A stretch of 64,000 nt of DNA from Cohnella sp. WQ 127256. GTDB taxonomy: Bacteria > Bacillota > Bacilli > Paenibacillales > Paenibacillaceae. The position numbers and the translations under genes were made by a program. Positions 56,165-64,000 of the stretch are shown here, piece by piece. The notes below the pieces were generated by a model, which saw only the letters and a list, made by a program, of their open reading frames with translations, was not told where the DNA came from and ran no database searches. Within the stretch, counting starts at the first letter, position 1. Every line of letters starts with the position of its first letter. Location: contig NZ_JAMZCY010000006.1 in the NCBI RefSeq assembly GCF_024519285.1, positions 345,293-409,292 on the forward strand, written 5' to 3'.

Positions 56165-57409
56165 ATGCATCTAGTATACGCAGACGAACAAGGTAATGTA
56201 TTTGATCATCCAACGCTATTTGGAATTGCCCGTAGTGGCAATGACCTCGTAGAATTGCTTGAGGATGAGCTTATTCCATTGCCCGCAGGGGCAACATTAG
56301 TTGGGCTACCCTACACCCGACCGGTCGGGATGGATCCCGCTAGTGGTAAGATGCAGGTTCTTCCTGGCGCTTATCAGGCTGTAGGAGCTCTGTTGCCACA
56401 AGGCTTCACACGTTATTACGTACCGGGTTACTCGAAAACAGATAAGTCCCAGAAGTTCCCGTTGTTTGGATATACGGCAGTCGTATGGAAAGACGGTGGC
56501 TTCTATGTAGCAGCCGGACAGAGTGACGACCCAGAACCGTGGAATCCTGAGAATTGTGATCGTGCCGACTTGGAAATTCAAGTCGATCGACTTCTTAAGA
56601 CTTATCCGGACAATAATCTATATAAGCATCTTTCTCATTGCGCCTTGGAATATGAATGTCTAACAGCTTCTAATACATTCCTGCAGCGTATGGAGGGGGC
56701 GGTTCCGGTTTCCTTCTCTTGTAATGCTGGCTGTTATGGCTGCATTTCGGAGCAGCCTGATGATAGCGGATTTGTTGCTCCGCAAACTCGTCTGAAGTTT
56801 AAGCCTAATGTCGACGATGTCGTGGATATCATGCTTGAGCACTTAACGGAGCCTACTTCAATTATTAGTTTCGGGCAGGGCTGTGAAGGTGAACCATCCA
56901 CACAAGCGAAAACAATCATAGAAGCAATCAAGCGGGTGCGCGAGAAAACTTCTTTAGGCTACATTAACATCAATACGAACGCGGGCTTGTCTGATCATAT
57001 GCGGGCCATTACCGACGCTGGACTGGACTTGATGCGGGTAAGCACCATTAGTGCGATCGACGAGCACTACAATGCTTACTACAAGCCGCGAGGCTACACG
57101 CTCCAGAACGTAGAGAAATCATTGAAGTATGCAACTGACAAAGGTGTATATACTTCGATTAATTACTTGATTTTCCCTGGCGTGACGGATCGTGAGGAAG
57201 AGATTGAGGCGATGATCGGTTTTGCTCGCAGAACCGGCTTGAAGCTCATTCAAATGCGCAACTTGAATATCGACCCTGATGCTTATTTATCCCTTATTCC
57301 GCCTGCTAAAGGTGAAATATACGGGATGAAGACACTGCTTGAAATCTACAAGCAGGAGCTTCCGGATGTGGTTATCGGTTCTTATACGCATGTTCCTCCG
57401 ACAGTGTAG
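56165..57409 (+). CDS. radical SAM protein of unknown function
   Basis: A 414-residue protein. The first ~180 residues are a domain of their own with no motif I know (it includes PWNPENCDRADLEI). The radical SAM barrel begins near residue 180 with the FeS motif SCNAGCYGC (C-x3-C-x2-C), then FGQGCEGEPS (SAM-binding GGE equivalent) and NINTNAGL. An ATG with GGAGGAGGG upstream follows rho by 18 bp, so the two are co-transcribed. The place between rho and rpmE suggests a role in basic metabolism, RNA or ribosome modification, but there is no direct evidence. Confidence 0.8.
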   Translation: MHLVYADEQGNVFDHPTLFGIARSGNDLVELLEDELIPLPAGATLVGLPYTRPVGMDPASGKMQVLPGAYQAVGALLPQGFTRYYVPGYSKTDKSQKFPLFGYTAVVWKDGGFYVAAGQSDDPEPWNPENCDRADLEIQVDRLLKTYPDNNLYKHLSHCALEYECLTASNTFLQRMEGAVPVSFSCNAGCYGCISEQPDDSGFVAPQTRLKFKPNVDDVVDIMLEHLTEPTSIISFGQGCEGEPSTQAKTIIEAIKRVREKTSLGYININTNAGLSDHMRAITDAGLDLMRVSTISAIDEHYNAYYKPRGYTLQNVEKSLKYATDKGVYTSINYLIFPGVTDREEEIEAMIGFARRTGLKLIQMRNLNIDPDAYLSLIPPAKGEIYGMKTLLEIYKQELPDVVIGSYTHVPPTV

Positions 57410-57532
57410 TGAGATCATTAAGATCCCATTTAAATAAACTTGTCATTGGTTATTGATGCGTGCTATAATCCCATCATGTGTTTATTACTCTGGATCCACA
57501 TGTTGATTCAGGGCAGAAAGAAGGTGAACCAT

Positions 57533-57730
57533 TTGAAACCATCCATTCATCCACAATACAATGTGATTACGGCATCTTGCGCTTGCGGAAACACTTTCGA
57601 AACAGGTTCGATCAAATCGAATCTTAAAGTAGAAATTTGTTCAGCTTGCCACCCGTTCTACACAGGTAAACAGAAGTTTATCGATGCAGGCGGTCGTGTT
57701 GACAAGTTTAAGAAAAAATACGGTATCTAA
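57533..57730 (+). CDS. rpmE: ribosomal protein bL31 (zinc-binding form)
   Basis: A 65-residue ribosomal protein starting [10 protein letters not shown] from TTG 57533, with AAGGTG 6 bases upstream. The four zinc Cys are present (CxC in CACGN, CxxC in [10 protein letters not shown]), so it is the zinc form used when metal is plentiful. The end [10 protein letters not shown] is standard. Confidence 0.95.
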   Translation: MKPSIHPQYNVITASCACGNTFETGSIKSNLKVEICSACHPFYTGKQKFIDAGGRVDKFKKKYGI

Positions 57731-57825
57731 TTATGCAATCGATAGCCAGCGTCGATCGACTCGCTCGGTTGTCATAAATTATGCAGCTGATAAACAGCGT
57801 CGTTCGACGTCTTTGGTTGTCATCA
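57730..57825 (+). repeat. 48-bp imperfect tandem repeat (two units)
   Basis: Units 57730-57777 and 57778-57825 both start ATTATGCA and share CAGCGTCG and GGTTGTCAT; 36 of 48 positions agree by my count. It lies directly behind rpmE. Confidence 0.75.
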
Positions 57826-57848
57826 AAAAGTTTGCCGTATAGAGATAG

Positions 57849-57889
57849 ACCTTCCTTGAAATCCTACTGGATAAAAGGGAGGTTTTTTT
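57849..57889 (+). terminator. terminator of rpmE overlapping the next ribosome site
   Basis: A 9-bp stem (ACCTTCCTT with AAGGGAGGT) is followed by seven T. Its 3' arm is also the GGGAGG ribosome site of the lipoprotein gene at 57891. Confidence 0.72.
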
Positions 57890-57890
57890 C

Positions 57891-58295
57891 GTGCAGAAGA
57901 ATTGGAAAATAGGATTGATTACGGTTGTGGCAATATGCATGCTGATGGTCATTTCCGGTTGCGGGAATAAGGTTAAGACAAATTCGAACGGATTTAAGAC
58001 AAATAGTTATGGGAATGACGGTTATCTAGGAATGTCGAACAGCAACCCAAGTCTTCCTGGACATCACATGGTGACGAATTACAAATCGGATATTTCTTCA
58101 ATGAAGCAGTCGATCAAGAATGTTCCTGGAGTCGCTGATTCTAACGTTACCTTTAATGGTGCAAACGCTTATGTGACGATCAAGCTCAATTCTGGCTTGA
58201 AGGCGAATGAAATTCCGACAGTGGAGCAGCAGGCTGCAACTGTACTGCGATTTAATTATCCTCAGTACACAATTCATGTCAAATCAATGAAATAA
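57891..58295 (+). CDS. small lipoprotein, YhcN/YlaJ-like (sporulation type)
   Basis: A 134-residue protein from GTG 57891. The signal peptide ends in the lipobox VISGC (Cys24), so it should be membrane-anchored. An Asn/Gly/Ser-rich spacer follows. The C-terminal ~65 residues (MKQSIKNVPGVADSNVTFNGANAYVTIKL) resemble the YhcN/YlaJ domain of spore and forespore lipoproteins. The only ribosome site, GGGAGG, is inside a terminator-like hairpin. Role unknown. Confidence 0.68.
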   Translation: MQKNWKIGLITVVAICMLMVISGCGNKVKTNSNGFKTNSYGNDGYLGMSNSNPSLPGHHMVTNYKSDISSMKQSIKNVPGVADSNVTFNGANAYVTIKLNSGLKANEIPTVEQQAATVLRFNYPQYTIHVKSMK

Positions 58296-58329
58296 TTAAG
58301 ATTTGTGGCAAGGGAATTGCTTCCTTCGG

Positions 58330-58358
58330 TTGCACTTCGCTTCACAATTCGCTATACT
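58330..58358 (+). promoter_or_regulatory. promoter of the SRP RNA gene
   Basis: TTGCAC (58330-58335), 17-bp spacer, TATACT (58353-58358), 7 bp before the RNA start. Confidence 0.78.
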
Positions 58359-58364
58359 TAGTTT

Positions 58365-58635
58365 TGCCGTGCTAGACGGGGAGGTAGCGGTGCCCTGTAA
58401 CTCGCAATCCGCTCCAGCGAGGTTGAATTCCTGTTTTAGGTTTTGTGATGCAGGTTCCGGTAGGTTTCGTGCCGTGTTGACGGCAGGGTCCTTCGCGAGG
58501 GACGGCCATGAACCCGGTCAGGTCCGGAAGGAAGCAGCCATAAGTGGTTTAGTTCTTGTGTTGGAGGGTAGCTCGGCTTGAGCGACGCATTCCTATACGG
58601 CTGGATCACAATTATCGAAATCAGGTGCACGGTCC
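58365..58635 (+). ncRNA. scr: signal recognition particle RNA (Gram-positive large form)
   Basis: About 270 bases. The 5' Alu domain begins GCCGTGCTAGACGGGGAGG with GTAGCGGTGCCCTGTAA; the conserved S-domain tip has GGTCAGGTCCGGAAGGAAGC and AGCAGCCATAAG; the 3' end is GGTGCACGGT, which pairs with the 5' end. It lies upstream of dnaX as in Bacillus. Confidence 0.97.
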
Positions 58636-58672
58636 TACTAAGTAAATGAATAATTCTTAAATAGTGTGATAG

Positions 58673-58713
58673 GAAGCATCTTGGCTCAAATGGCCAAGAT
58701 GCTTCTTTTTTTA
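58673..58713 (+). terminator. terminator of the SRP RNA gene
   Basis: Perfect 13-bp stem (GAAGCATCTTGGC and complement) followed by eight T. Confidence 0.9.
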
Positions 58714-58766
58714 TGTTCTATACAGAAAATACGACTACTGTCATAGGTCTTGAGGAGGGAATTAAA

Positions 58767-58805
58767 TTGAAATACCGAATATTTACAATTGGATTGGCCT
58801 GTTGA
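58767..58805 (+). CDS. possible 12-codon leader peptide before the sensor kinase
   Basis: TTG 58767 reads MKYRIFTIGLAC then TGA and has a strong GAGGAGGG site 7 bases upstream. It ends 19 bases before the kinase ATG. It could couple translation of the kinase or be the remnant of a longer gene. There is no proof that it is translated. Confidence 0.3.
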   Translation: MKYRIFTIGLAC

Positions 58806-58824
58806 CCGGAGGTGAATACAAAAC

Positions 58825-59991
58825 ATGGATGAACTGGTTTTGCTTGCGGAAGATAATTCCGTAGGATCGAATCTGAAGAAACGAGAGCTTTTCATACGGC
58901 AGTTTGCAAATCACTTTCTGTCGTTAGAGGGTGTAGGAGTTCTTCTGGTGGATTCGGATTTTAACATCGTAGAAATTAGCGAAATGATTTGTTCAATGTT
59001 CGGCTGCAGCCGAATCGACATCATAGATAAGCCTATAGAGAACTGGTTTGAATCGATTTCATTGCATCCTGAGCCGTTTGACCGCAGTTTGTTAGAGGGA
59101 GGGACATTCCGCAATCGGGTCTTGAATTGGAAGGTGGATAAGGCAAGCTATAAACTTATGATGGATGGTGAAGTGCTTAGGGGTAACGGTGAAGTGGTTG
59201 GAGCTTTTGTCTTGTTCAGAGATGTATCACATTTAATGGTCATGGATGAACAAATGAGAAATTCGGACCGGTTGAAAACGATTGGGGAGATTGCGGCGGG
59301 TACCGCACATGAAATACGTAATCCATTAACGGCGATCAAAGGCTTCATGCAGCTACTGAATAAAAAATTGATGGAACGAAGTATGAGTAAGGAACAGGAA
59401 TTTATAAGTATTATGCTGTTAGAGCTTGAAAGAGTAAATGATTTAGTGAGTGAATTTCTCTTGCTCAGTAAGCCCAAGGGGATCGATAAGGTGTCGATTG
59501 GAATTGGGCGTGTGCTGCAGGAAATTTTGCCAATGATACAAAGTGAGTCGCTGCTTCATAATGTATCTCTCCAATACTATCCCGAACCGATGCTGTATCC
59601 GGTTTTGGCGGATCGGGGGATGCTGAAGCAGATATTTCTAAACTTGGCAAAAAATGCGATTGAAGCCATGACCGAGGGAGGGACATTAATAATTCGGGAG
59701 TGTTATGATCCCAACAAGGCAAATGGGATTGTGGTTGAAATATGCGACACGGGAACGGGAATTTCGGCGGATGACTTAAAGCAAGTATTTAATCCTTTTT
59801 TTACAACGAAGCCGCAAGGGACTGGACTGGGCCTGTCCGTCTGTATGAAAATTATTCATGACCTAAATGGAAGTATTGAAGTATCTTCTAGTAAGAGTGG
59901 AACTAAATTCACAGTGTGGTTGCCCTATGCCGAGAAAGTGGAGCGAGAATTGTATGAGGGCGGTGGAGCGCGGTCTTCTGATGATGTATAA
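58825..59991 (+). CDS. cytoplasmic PAS-domain sensor histidine kinase
   Basis: A 388-residue soluble kinase. A PAS domain (~30-150: GVGVLLVDSDFNIVEISEMI) leads to the HisKA domain with phospho-acceptor His in GTAHEIRNPLTAIKGFMQLL and an ATPase domain with N box NLAKNAIEAM, DTGTGIS and GTGLGLSV. This H-box wording is that of the KinA/B/C/D sporulation kinases that feed Spo0F; with spo0F 6 kb away this is a reasonable but unproven role. No response regulator gene is adjacent. GGAGGTG lies 10 bases before the ATG. Confidence 0.83.
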   Translation: MDELVLLAEDNSVGSNLKKRELFIRQFANHFLSLEGVGVLLVDSDFNIVEISEMICSMFGCSRIDIIDKPIENWFESISLHPEPFDRSLLEGGTFRNRVLNWKVDKASYKLMMDGEVLRGNGEVVGAFVLFRDVSHLMVMDEQMRNSDRLKTIGEIAAGTAHEIRNPLTAIKGFMQLLNKKLMERSMSKEQEFISIMLLELERVNDLVSEFLLLSKPKGIDKVSIGIGRVLQEILPMIQSESLLHNVSLQYYPEPMLYPVLADRGMLKQIFLNLAKNAIEAMTEGGTLIIRECYDPNKANGIVVEICDTGTGISADDLKQVFNPFFTTKPQGTGLGLSVCMKIIHDLNGSIEVSSSKSGTKFTVWLPYAEKVERELYEGGGARSSDDV

Positions 59992-60027
59992 TGGTTGAAA
60001 CGGTAAGCTGACGGGAGCGACAAGCAA

Positions 60028-61818
60028 ATGGCACATCTTGCTTTGTACCGGGCCTGGCGTCCCCAGACGTTCAAGGACATGGTCGGGCAGCAACATATTG
60101 TACAGACCCTACAAAACGCAATTCGCGAAAACCGTCTTTCCCACGCCTATTTATTTAGTGGACCAAGAGGAACGGGGAAAACAAGCGCAGCGAAAATACT
60201 AGCCAAAGCGGTTAACTGTGAGCATGGTCCAACGCCTGAGCCATGTAATCAATGCTCTCAGTGTGAGCGGATCACGAGTGGCTCAGTGATGGATGTCGTC
60301 GAGATCGATGCTGCATCCAACCGTGGGGTAGAAGAGATTCGTGATATTCGCGATAAAGTGAAATACTCGCCGACAGAAGTGCGGCGCAAGGTGTATATTA
60401 TTGATGAAGTGCACATGCTGACGACAGAAGCCTTTAATGCGCTATTAAAGACATTGGAAGAGCCCCCTAGTCACGTTATGTTCATTTTGGCAACAACAGA
60501 GCCTCACAAGCTGCCGCCGACAATTATCTCTCGTTGCCAACGCTTTGACTTTCGTCGTGTTTCATTAGAAGAACAAGTAGGTCGTCTTCGGGAAATATGT
60601 ACAGAAGAGCAAATCACAGCAGAAGAAGAAGCACTTCGATACATTGCTCGATTATCCGACGGTGGAATGCGTGACGCTTTAAGCTTGTTGGATCAGATTT
60701 CGTCCTTCACGGGTGGTCAAGTTACCTTAGAGCAGGCGACCGAAGCGACCGGTGGGTTACCATCGGAGCAATTTGCTAGGCTAGCCATCGCAATTCGCGA
60801 GAACGATGCTTCTAAGGTGCTACTTGAGATTGATGAGATGATGAAAGCGGGTAAAAGTGCGGACAAATGCTTAGAGCAGCTTATGCACTACTTCCGAGAT
60901 TTGTTGTTAGCGCAATTAGCGCCAGACGCTGGGGATTCATCGGGGCGTATCGCAAATCCGGCTGAGCTTAAAGAAATGTCTGGTGGATTTTCCCGAGAGC
61001 GGTTATTTGCTATCATAGACTTGTTAAACCGTTATCAGAGTGAAATGAAATACGCGGCACACCCACAAACGATGTTCGAGATTGCTTTGTTAAAGCTATG
61101 CTCGGACAATCCAACTGCATCGTCAGCTGCTCAAGCTGCCTCCAGTGCAGCTATGAGCTCTGCGGAATCGGGTGTGAGCCGTGGTGAGCTTACGCAGTTA
61201 AAGCAGCAAATCGCTGCTTTAGAGAGTAAGCTAGGGGCATTGAAGAGTGGAGGGGGGGCACCCACTTCTGGAGGGGCATTCCCGACTTCAAGTGGTGGTG
61301 GAAACTCTAATGCTCGTGGGAGCGGAAGCGGAGGGGCGACTAGCTCTCCACGACCATCGGTCGTATCTCGCACGAAGCTGAATGCCTTTGTTGAGGCGCA
61401 CGGAGCTGCGGGACAATCGTTGGCGAAGTGGCCGCAAATTCTCCAGCGAGTGAAGGAGGAAAGGGTAACCGTTCACGCTTGGTTAGTGGATGGAGAACCC
61501 GTCTCCTTCGCAGAGAACACAATGGCAGTAGCGTTCCGGAATACCATTCATCGCGAAACGACGGAGAGGCCTGCTAACAAAGGGGTTATCGAAGGGGTTC
61601 TAAGCTCTATTTTCGGGAATCCGACTCAACTCATCACCTTCATGCAAAAAGAATGGCAGGAAGCGTTGGCGGAGAGTACTGGAAAGTCCACTGAGCAAGC
61701 GGTGGGTGAGGAGTTACTTCTCGTGCCGGATGATGAGCATGAGGGGAAGAGTGAGCCTTGGATTGATGAGGCTGTTCGCCTGTTTGGAGAACAATTAGTC
61801 ACGATTAAAGATGACTAG
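60028..61818 (+). CDS. dnaX: DNA polymerase III subunit gamma/tau
   Basis: A 596-residue clamp-loader ATPase. Walker A is [17 protein letters not shown], a four-Cys zinc module follows ([16 protein letters not shown]), Walker B/DEAD-like is [17 protein letters not shown], and the sensor is [18 protein letters not shown]. Domain III ends near residue 360; a Ser/Ala/Gly-rich linker (~365-450) leads to the tau-specific C-terminal part. I see no frameshift slippery site for a separate gamma form. It starts the dnaX-yaaK-recR operon. Confidence 0.96.
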   Translation: MAHLALYRAWRPQTFKDMVGQQHIVQTLQNAIRENRLSHAYLFSGPRGTGKTSAAKILAKAVNCEHGPTPEPCNQCSQCERITSGSVMDVVEIDAASNRGVEEIRDIRDKVKYSPTEVRRKVYIIDEVHMLTTEAFNALLKTLEEPPSHVMFILATTEPHKLPPTIISRCQRFDFRRVSLEEQVGRLREICTEEQITAEEEALRYIARLSDGGMRDALSLLDQISSFTGGQVTLEQATEATGGLPSEQFARLAIAIRENDASKVLLEIDEMMKAGKSADKCLEQLMHYFRDLLLAQLAPDAGDSSGRIANPAELKEMSGGFSRERLFAIIDLLNRYQSEMKYAAHPQTMFEIALLKLCSDNPTASSAAQAASSAAMSSAESGVSRGELTQLKQQIAALESKLGALKSGGGAPTSGGAFPTSSGGGNSNARGSGSGGATSSPRPSVVSRTKLNAFVEAHGAAGQSLAKWPQILQRVKEERVTVHAWLVDGEPVSFAENTMAVAFRNTIHRETTERPANKGVIEGVLSSIFGNPTQLITFMQKEWQEALAESTGKSTEQAVGEELLLVPDDEHEGKSEPWIDEAVRLFGEQLVTIKDD

Positions 61819-61898
61819 CGAATGCTGCTAAATTGAGTTTTCTCGGTTGCTGGTATGACCATTACATCTATTACACACTTTTTAGGAGGCTAATAACA

Positions 61899-62210
61899 AT
61901 GAACAACATGAATCAAATGATGAAGCAAGTGAAGAAGATGCAGGAGCAAATGATGAAGGCACAAGAGGAATTGGGCACTAAAACAATTGAAGGAACTGCG
62001 GGTGGCGGTGTCGTAACCGTATCTATTAACGGTCATAAAAAACTGCTCGACATTAAGATTAAACCAGAAGCTGTTGATCCGGAAGATGTTGAAATGCTAC
62101 AGGATCTTGTGTTAACCGCAGTAAACGATGCGTTATCCAAAGCTGACGAGATCGCGAACCAGGATATGGGTAAATATACTGGGGGCATGAAGATCCCAGG
62201 ATTGTTCTAA
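61899..62210 (+). CDS. yaaK: YbaB/EbfC family nucleoid-associated protein
   Basis: A 103-residue DNA-binding protein starting [18 protein letters not shown], with the conserved [23 protein letters not shown] core. AGGAGG lies 9 bases before ATG 61899. It forms dimers that bind DNA and sits between dnaX and recR as usual. Confidence 0.95.
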   Translation: MNNMNQMMKQVKKMQEQMMKAQEELGTKTIEGTAGGGVVTVSINGHKKLLDIKIKPEAVDPEDVEMLQDLVLTAVNDALSKADEIANQDMGKYTGGMKIPGLF

Positions 62211-62228
62211 TTAGAGGAGACTAGAGCC

Positions 62229-62828
62229 TTGTTTTATCCAGAACCGATTGCGAAGCTAATTGACTCTTTCTCCCGCCTTCCGGGCATTGGGCCAAAGACG
62301 GCTGCTAGACTGGCTTTCTACGTCTTGCGAATGAAGGAAGAAGAAGTCATTGATTTCGCAAAGGCACTTGTAAATGTTAAACGGAATTTAACCTATTGCA
62401 CCGTCTGCTGTAATATTACGGATACGGACCCTTGCCGGATTTGTTCAGACAAATCGAGGGACGTTTCCGTGATCTGTGTGGTTCAGGAGCCTAAGGACCT
62501 CGTAGCCATGGAGAGAACCCGCGAGTTCAAGGGTCATTACCATGTGTTGAACGGAGCGATTTCGCCAATGGACGGCTTGGGGCCTGATGATATTCGGGTT
62601 GCCGAACTCGTAAGAAGACTCGGAGATGATACAGTCCAAGAGCTCATCTTGGCTACGAACCCTAATATAGAAGGTGAGGCAACGGCGATGTATTTATCGC
62701 GGTTGGTGAAGCCGTTCGGAATTAAGGTTACTCGTATCGCGCACGGGCTGCCAGTTGGTGGAGATTTGGAATATGCGGACGAGGTTACGATCTCCAAAGC
62801 TTTGGAAGGTCGTAGGGAGCTCTATTAG
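62229..62828 (+). CDS. recR: recombination protein RecR
   Basis: A 199-residue recombinational repair protein. It has the N-terminal helix-hairpin-helix ([20 protein letters not shown]), a four-Cys zinc finger ([16 protein letters not shown]) and the Toprim domain ([32 protein letters not shown]). TTG 62229 start with GAGGAG 9 bases upstream. It loads RecA together with RecF and RecO. Confidence 0.96.
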   Translation: MFYPEPIAKLIDSFSRLPGIGPKTAARLAFYVLRMKEEEVIDFAKALVNVKRNLTYCTVCCNITDTDPCRICSDKSRDVSVICVVQEPKDLVAMERTREFKGHYHVLNGAISPMDGLGPDDIRVAELVRRLGDDTVQELILATNPNIEGEATAMYLSRLVKPFGIKVTRIAHGLPVGGDLEYADEVTISKALEGRRELY

Positions 62829-62845
62829 GATCATATTCGATTACG

Positions 62846-62872
62846 TAAGGCGCCTTCGGGCGTCTTTTTTTT
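62846..62872 (+). terminator. terminator of the dnaX-recR operon
   Basis: An 8-bp GC-rich stem (AAGGCGCC with GGGCGTCTT, one G-U) and a run of nine T. Confidence 0.88.
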
Positions 62873-62976
62873 TGCGTTGTGTACTCATTTGTTCTAATAG
62901 AACCAATCTGTGTATAGAAATAGTAGTGGGTTGTCCTTCTGGGGCGGTACCGTGTAATGACGCGGGAGGGATAGTT

Positions 62977-63234
62977 ATGCAATGGAAGAAGAAGCGTGAA
63001 CAAGACTTGATACAATCTAATGAGCGTCAAGTGCTTATTGCGGATATACGCAAAGCGGAACTGGAATGGAAGCTTGCGGAATGGAGATTCCATCATGCTC
63101 TTGGGGATGATCACGTGGATTATGCGATCTATTGCTTGGAGGCAGCGGAAATGAAACTAGGGATTTTACTCAAGCAAGCGAAGCTGCAGTGGAAGCACTC
63201 GGCCGTCTATAAGGAAGATGGGGTTTCGGTATGA
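62977..63234 (+). CDS. yaaL: DUF2508 (YaaL) family protein
   Basis: An 85-residue charged, helical protein (KREQDLIQSNERQVLIADIRKAELEWKLAEW). Identified as YaaL by position between recR and bofA and by its DUF2508-like sequence. Function unknown. GGGAGGG lies 6 bases before the ATG; the stop overlaps the bofA start (ATGA). Confidence 0.87.
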   Translation: MQWKKKREQDLIQSNERQVLIADIRKAELEWKLAEWRFHHALGDDHVDYAIYCLEAAEMKLGILLKQAKLQWKHSAVYKEDGVSV

Positions 63235-63497
63235 AAACATTCTGGCTCGTCCTACTTGTTGTTTCAGGGGTATCACTTGGGGTTGTTCTATTGAGGCAAA
63301 ACGTGCCTAAAGGTTGGTTGATGCGTTTCAGTGTTCATCTTATAGTGGCGGCTATGGCATTATACGCATTAAACTTCTCGGGATGGGTGACTGGAGGGTA
63401 TGTTCCGCTTAATCCCTTTACGATTGGCACTGTGGCTTTGTTGGGACTGCCGGGTATTGGGCTAGTCATGGGCTTGCAATGGACTCTTCTCGCTTGA
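63231..63497 (+). CDS. bofA: pro-sigma-K processing inhibitor BofA
   Basis: An 88-residue protein with two to three hydrophobic segments (TFWLVLLVVSGVSLGVVLL; FSVHLIVAAMALYALNF). BofA holds the SpoIVFB protease inactive in the outer forespore membrane until the sigma-K checkpoint. The ending LNPFTIGTVALLGLPGIGLVMGL is the family mark. Translationally coupled to yaaL. Confidence 0.9.
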   Translation: MKTFWLVLLVVSGVSLGVVLLRQNVPKGWLMRFSVHLIVAAMALYALNFSGWVTGGYVPLNPFTIGTVALLGLPGIGLVMGLQWTLLA

Positions 63498-63498
63498 A

Positions 63499-63525
63499 AG
63501 TGCCTGCTGAAGCGGGTGCTTTTTT
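63499..63525 (+). terminator. terminator of yaaL-bofA
   Basis: A ~8-bp stem with several G-U pairs (AGTGCCTG with CGGGTGCT) followed by TTTTT. Confidence 0.6.
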
Positions 63526-63554
63526 GATACTCAATAAAAATATGAATGTATAGG

Positions 63555-63582
63555 TTGACGAGATGCTTTCGGATATGATACA
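63555..63582 (+). promoter_or_regulatory. possible upstream rRNA promoter (P1)
   Basis: TTGACG at 63555-63560 is followed by an A/T-rich stretch; the best-spaced -10 (GATACA, 16 bp) is weak. Confidence 0.35.
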
Positions 63583-63652
63583 TTATATCTCGCGCCTCTT
63601 AGACAAGCCTAACCGCTTACGAAGAACATAACGAATTGGAAGAAAATACTTG

Positions 63653-63682
63653 TTGCAATTCATATGAGCGCTGTGGTATATT
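63653..63682 (+). promoter_or_regulatory. rRNA operon promoter (P2)
   Basis: TTGCAA (63653-63658), 18-bp spacer, TATATT (63677-63682), ~200 bp before the 16S gene. Confidence 0.6.
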
Positions 63683-63751
63683 ATAAAAGTCGCCGTTAGC
63701 GAGAACGACAAGAAACGCTAAAAGCCAACGAGCGCAAAACGAAACACAAAT

Positions 63752-63770
63752 TGTTCTTTGAAAACTGAAC
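63752..63770 (+). promoter_or_regulatory. rRNA leader boxA-like antitermination region
   Basis: TGTTCTTTGAAAACTGAAC is the conserved leader element found before 16S rRNA in Firmicutes; downstream sequence to 63885 folds into hairpins likely used for 16S precursor processing. Confidence 0.75.
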
Positions 63771-63885
63771 ATCGAGCGTAAGAAAACGAACAAAACGTCG
63801 GAAGATGGCTTCGGCTGTCGGAGGACAAACCAGTTGTAAAGATTGAGCCTTCAAGGCTCTTTAATACGAAGCTTCGGCTTCACTA

Positions 63886-64000
63886 TTATGGAGAGTTTGA
63901 TCCTGGCTCAGGACGAACGCTGGCGGCGTGCCTAATACATGCAAGTCGAACGAATCTCTGATGGAGCTTGCTCCTGATGAGGTTAGTGGCGGACGGGTGA
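63886..64000 (+). rRNA. 16S ribosomal RNA, 5' end only
   Basis: Begins TTATGGAGAGTTTGATCCTGG and continues CTCAGGACGAACGCTGGCGG, the universal 5' end of bacterial 16S. The gene is cut by the window edge after ~115 bases. The exact first base is uncertain by a few positions. Confidence 0.97.

Noticed and set aside
58303..58581. 92-codon open frame over the SRP RNA
   Set aside because: It lies within the highly conserved SRP RNA gene and its promoter; the RNA explains the sequence.
60028..61818. Programmed frameshift for a separate gamma form of dnaX
   Set aside because: No A-rich slippery heptamer followed by a stem was seen near the end of domain III; one continuous product is expected.

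Overview
The window looks like chromosomal DNA of an endospore-forming Firmicute of the Paenibacillaceae type (Paenibacillus or Cohnella-like). The evidence is a moderate GC content, strong AGGAGG ribosome binding sites with many TTG and GTG starts, sporulation genes (spo0F, bofA, a YhcN/YlaJ-like lipoprotein), a YesN-type regulator, a giant S-layer-anchored amylopullulanase, and gene orders shared with Bacillus subtilis (ywhD-pbpG-speE-speB; ywiB-argS; rpoE-pyrG-spo0F-fbaA-murZ-rho-rpmE; scr-dnaX-yaaK-recR-yaaL-bofA-rrn). I did not run any database search; names rest on motifs, gene order and remembered family sequences.

Region 1 (1-8,020) is a carbohydrate-use locus: a 5'-truncated AraC-type response regulator, a sugar ABC transporter (lipoprotein binding protein and two permeases), a GH35 beta-galactosidase and a GH29 alpha-fucosidase. 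The two enzymes have no signal peptide, which suggests import and cytoplasmic breakdown of a fucosylated galactoside. Region 2 (8,000-14,160) holds a secreted DUF5050-like propeller protein, an NlpC/P60 wall hydrolase behind a c-di-AMP (ydaO) riboswitch, a membrane protein and an M1-family metallopeptidase. Region 3 (14,160-22,760) is one enormous starch-degrading protein with a pullulanase and an alpha-amylase domain, CBMs, Ig-like repeats and three SLH domains, preceded by a promoter with a cre site and a perfect LacI-type palindrome.

Region 4 (22,750-30,730) carries a DUF1295 membrane protein, a fused DAK2-DegV protein, an EAL-domain protein, a soluble PAS plus MCP-like protein, and a CarH/LitR-type B12-binding MerR regulator. 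The intergenic region between the last two is packed with 11-bp-spaced TGTATA half sites lying on both promoters, which points to a light- or B12-controlled signalling module. HelD follows. Region 5 (30,950-41,010) is the ywhD-pbpG-speE-speB block, interrupted by an LnrJK-LnrLMN-like two-component system and ABC exporter. Region 6 (41,100-48,840) has an unusual MCP-like receptor, a T-box-controlled second arginyl-tRNA synthetase, ywiB with the housekeeping argS, and a subtilase.

Region 7 (48,850-57,840) is the rpoE-pyrG-spo0F-fbaA-murZ-rho-(radical SAM)-rpmE block. It includes an unidentified structured RNA upstream of rpoE, a pyrG leader with the hallmarks of CTP-sensing reiterative transcription, and a sigma-H-type promoter before spo0F. 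Region 8 (57,840-64,000) has a sporulation-type lipoprotein, the SRP RNA gene, a PAS sensor kinase, dnaX-yaaK-recR-yaaL-bofA, rRNA promoters and the first ~115 bases of a 16S rRNA gene at the window edge.
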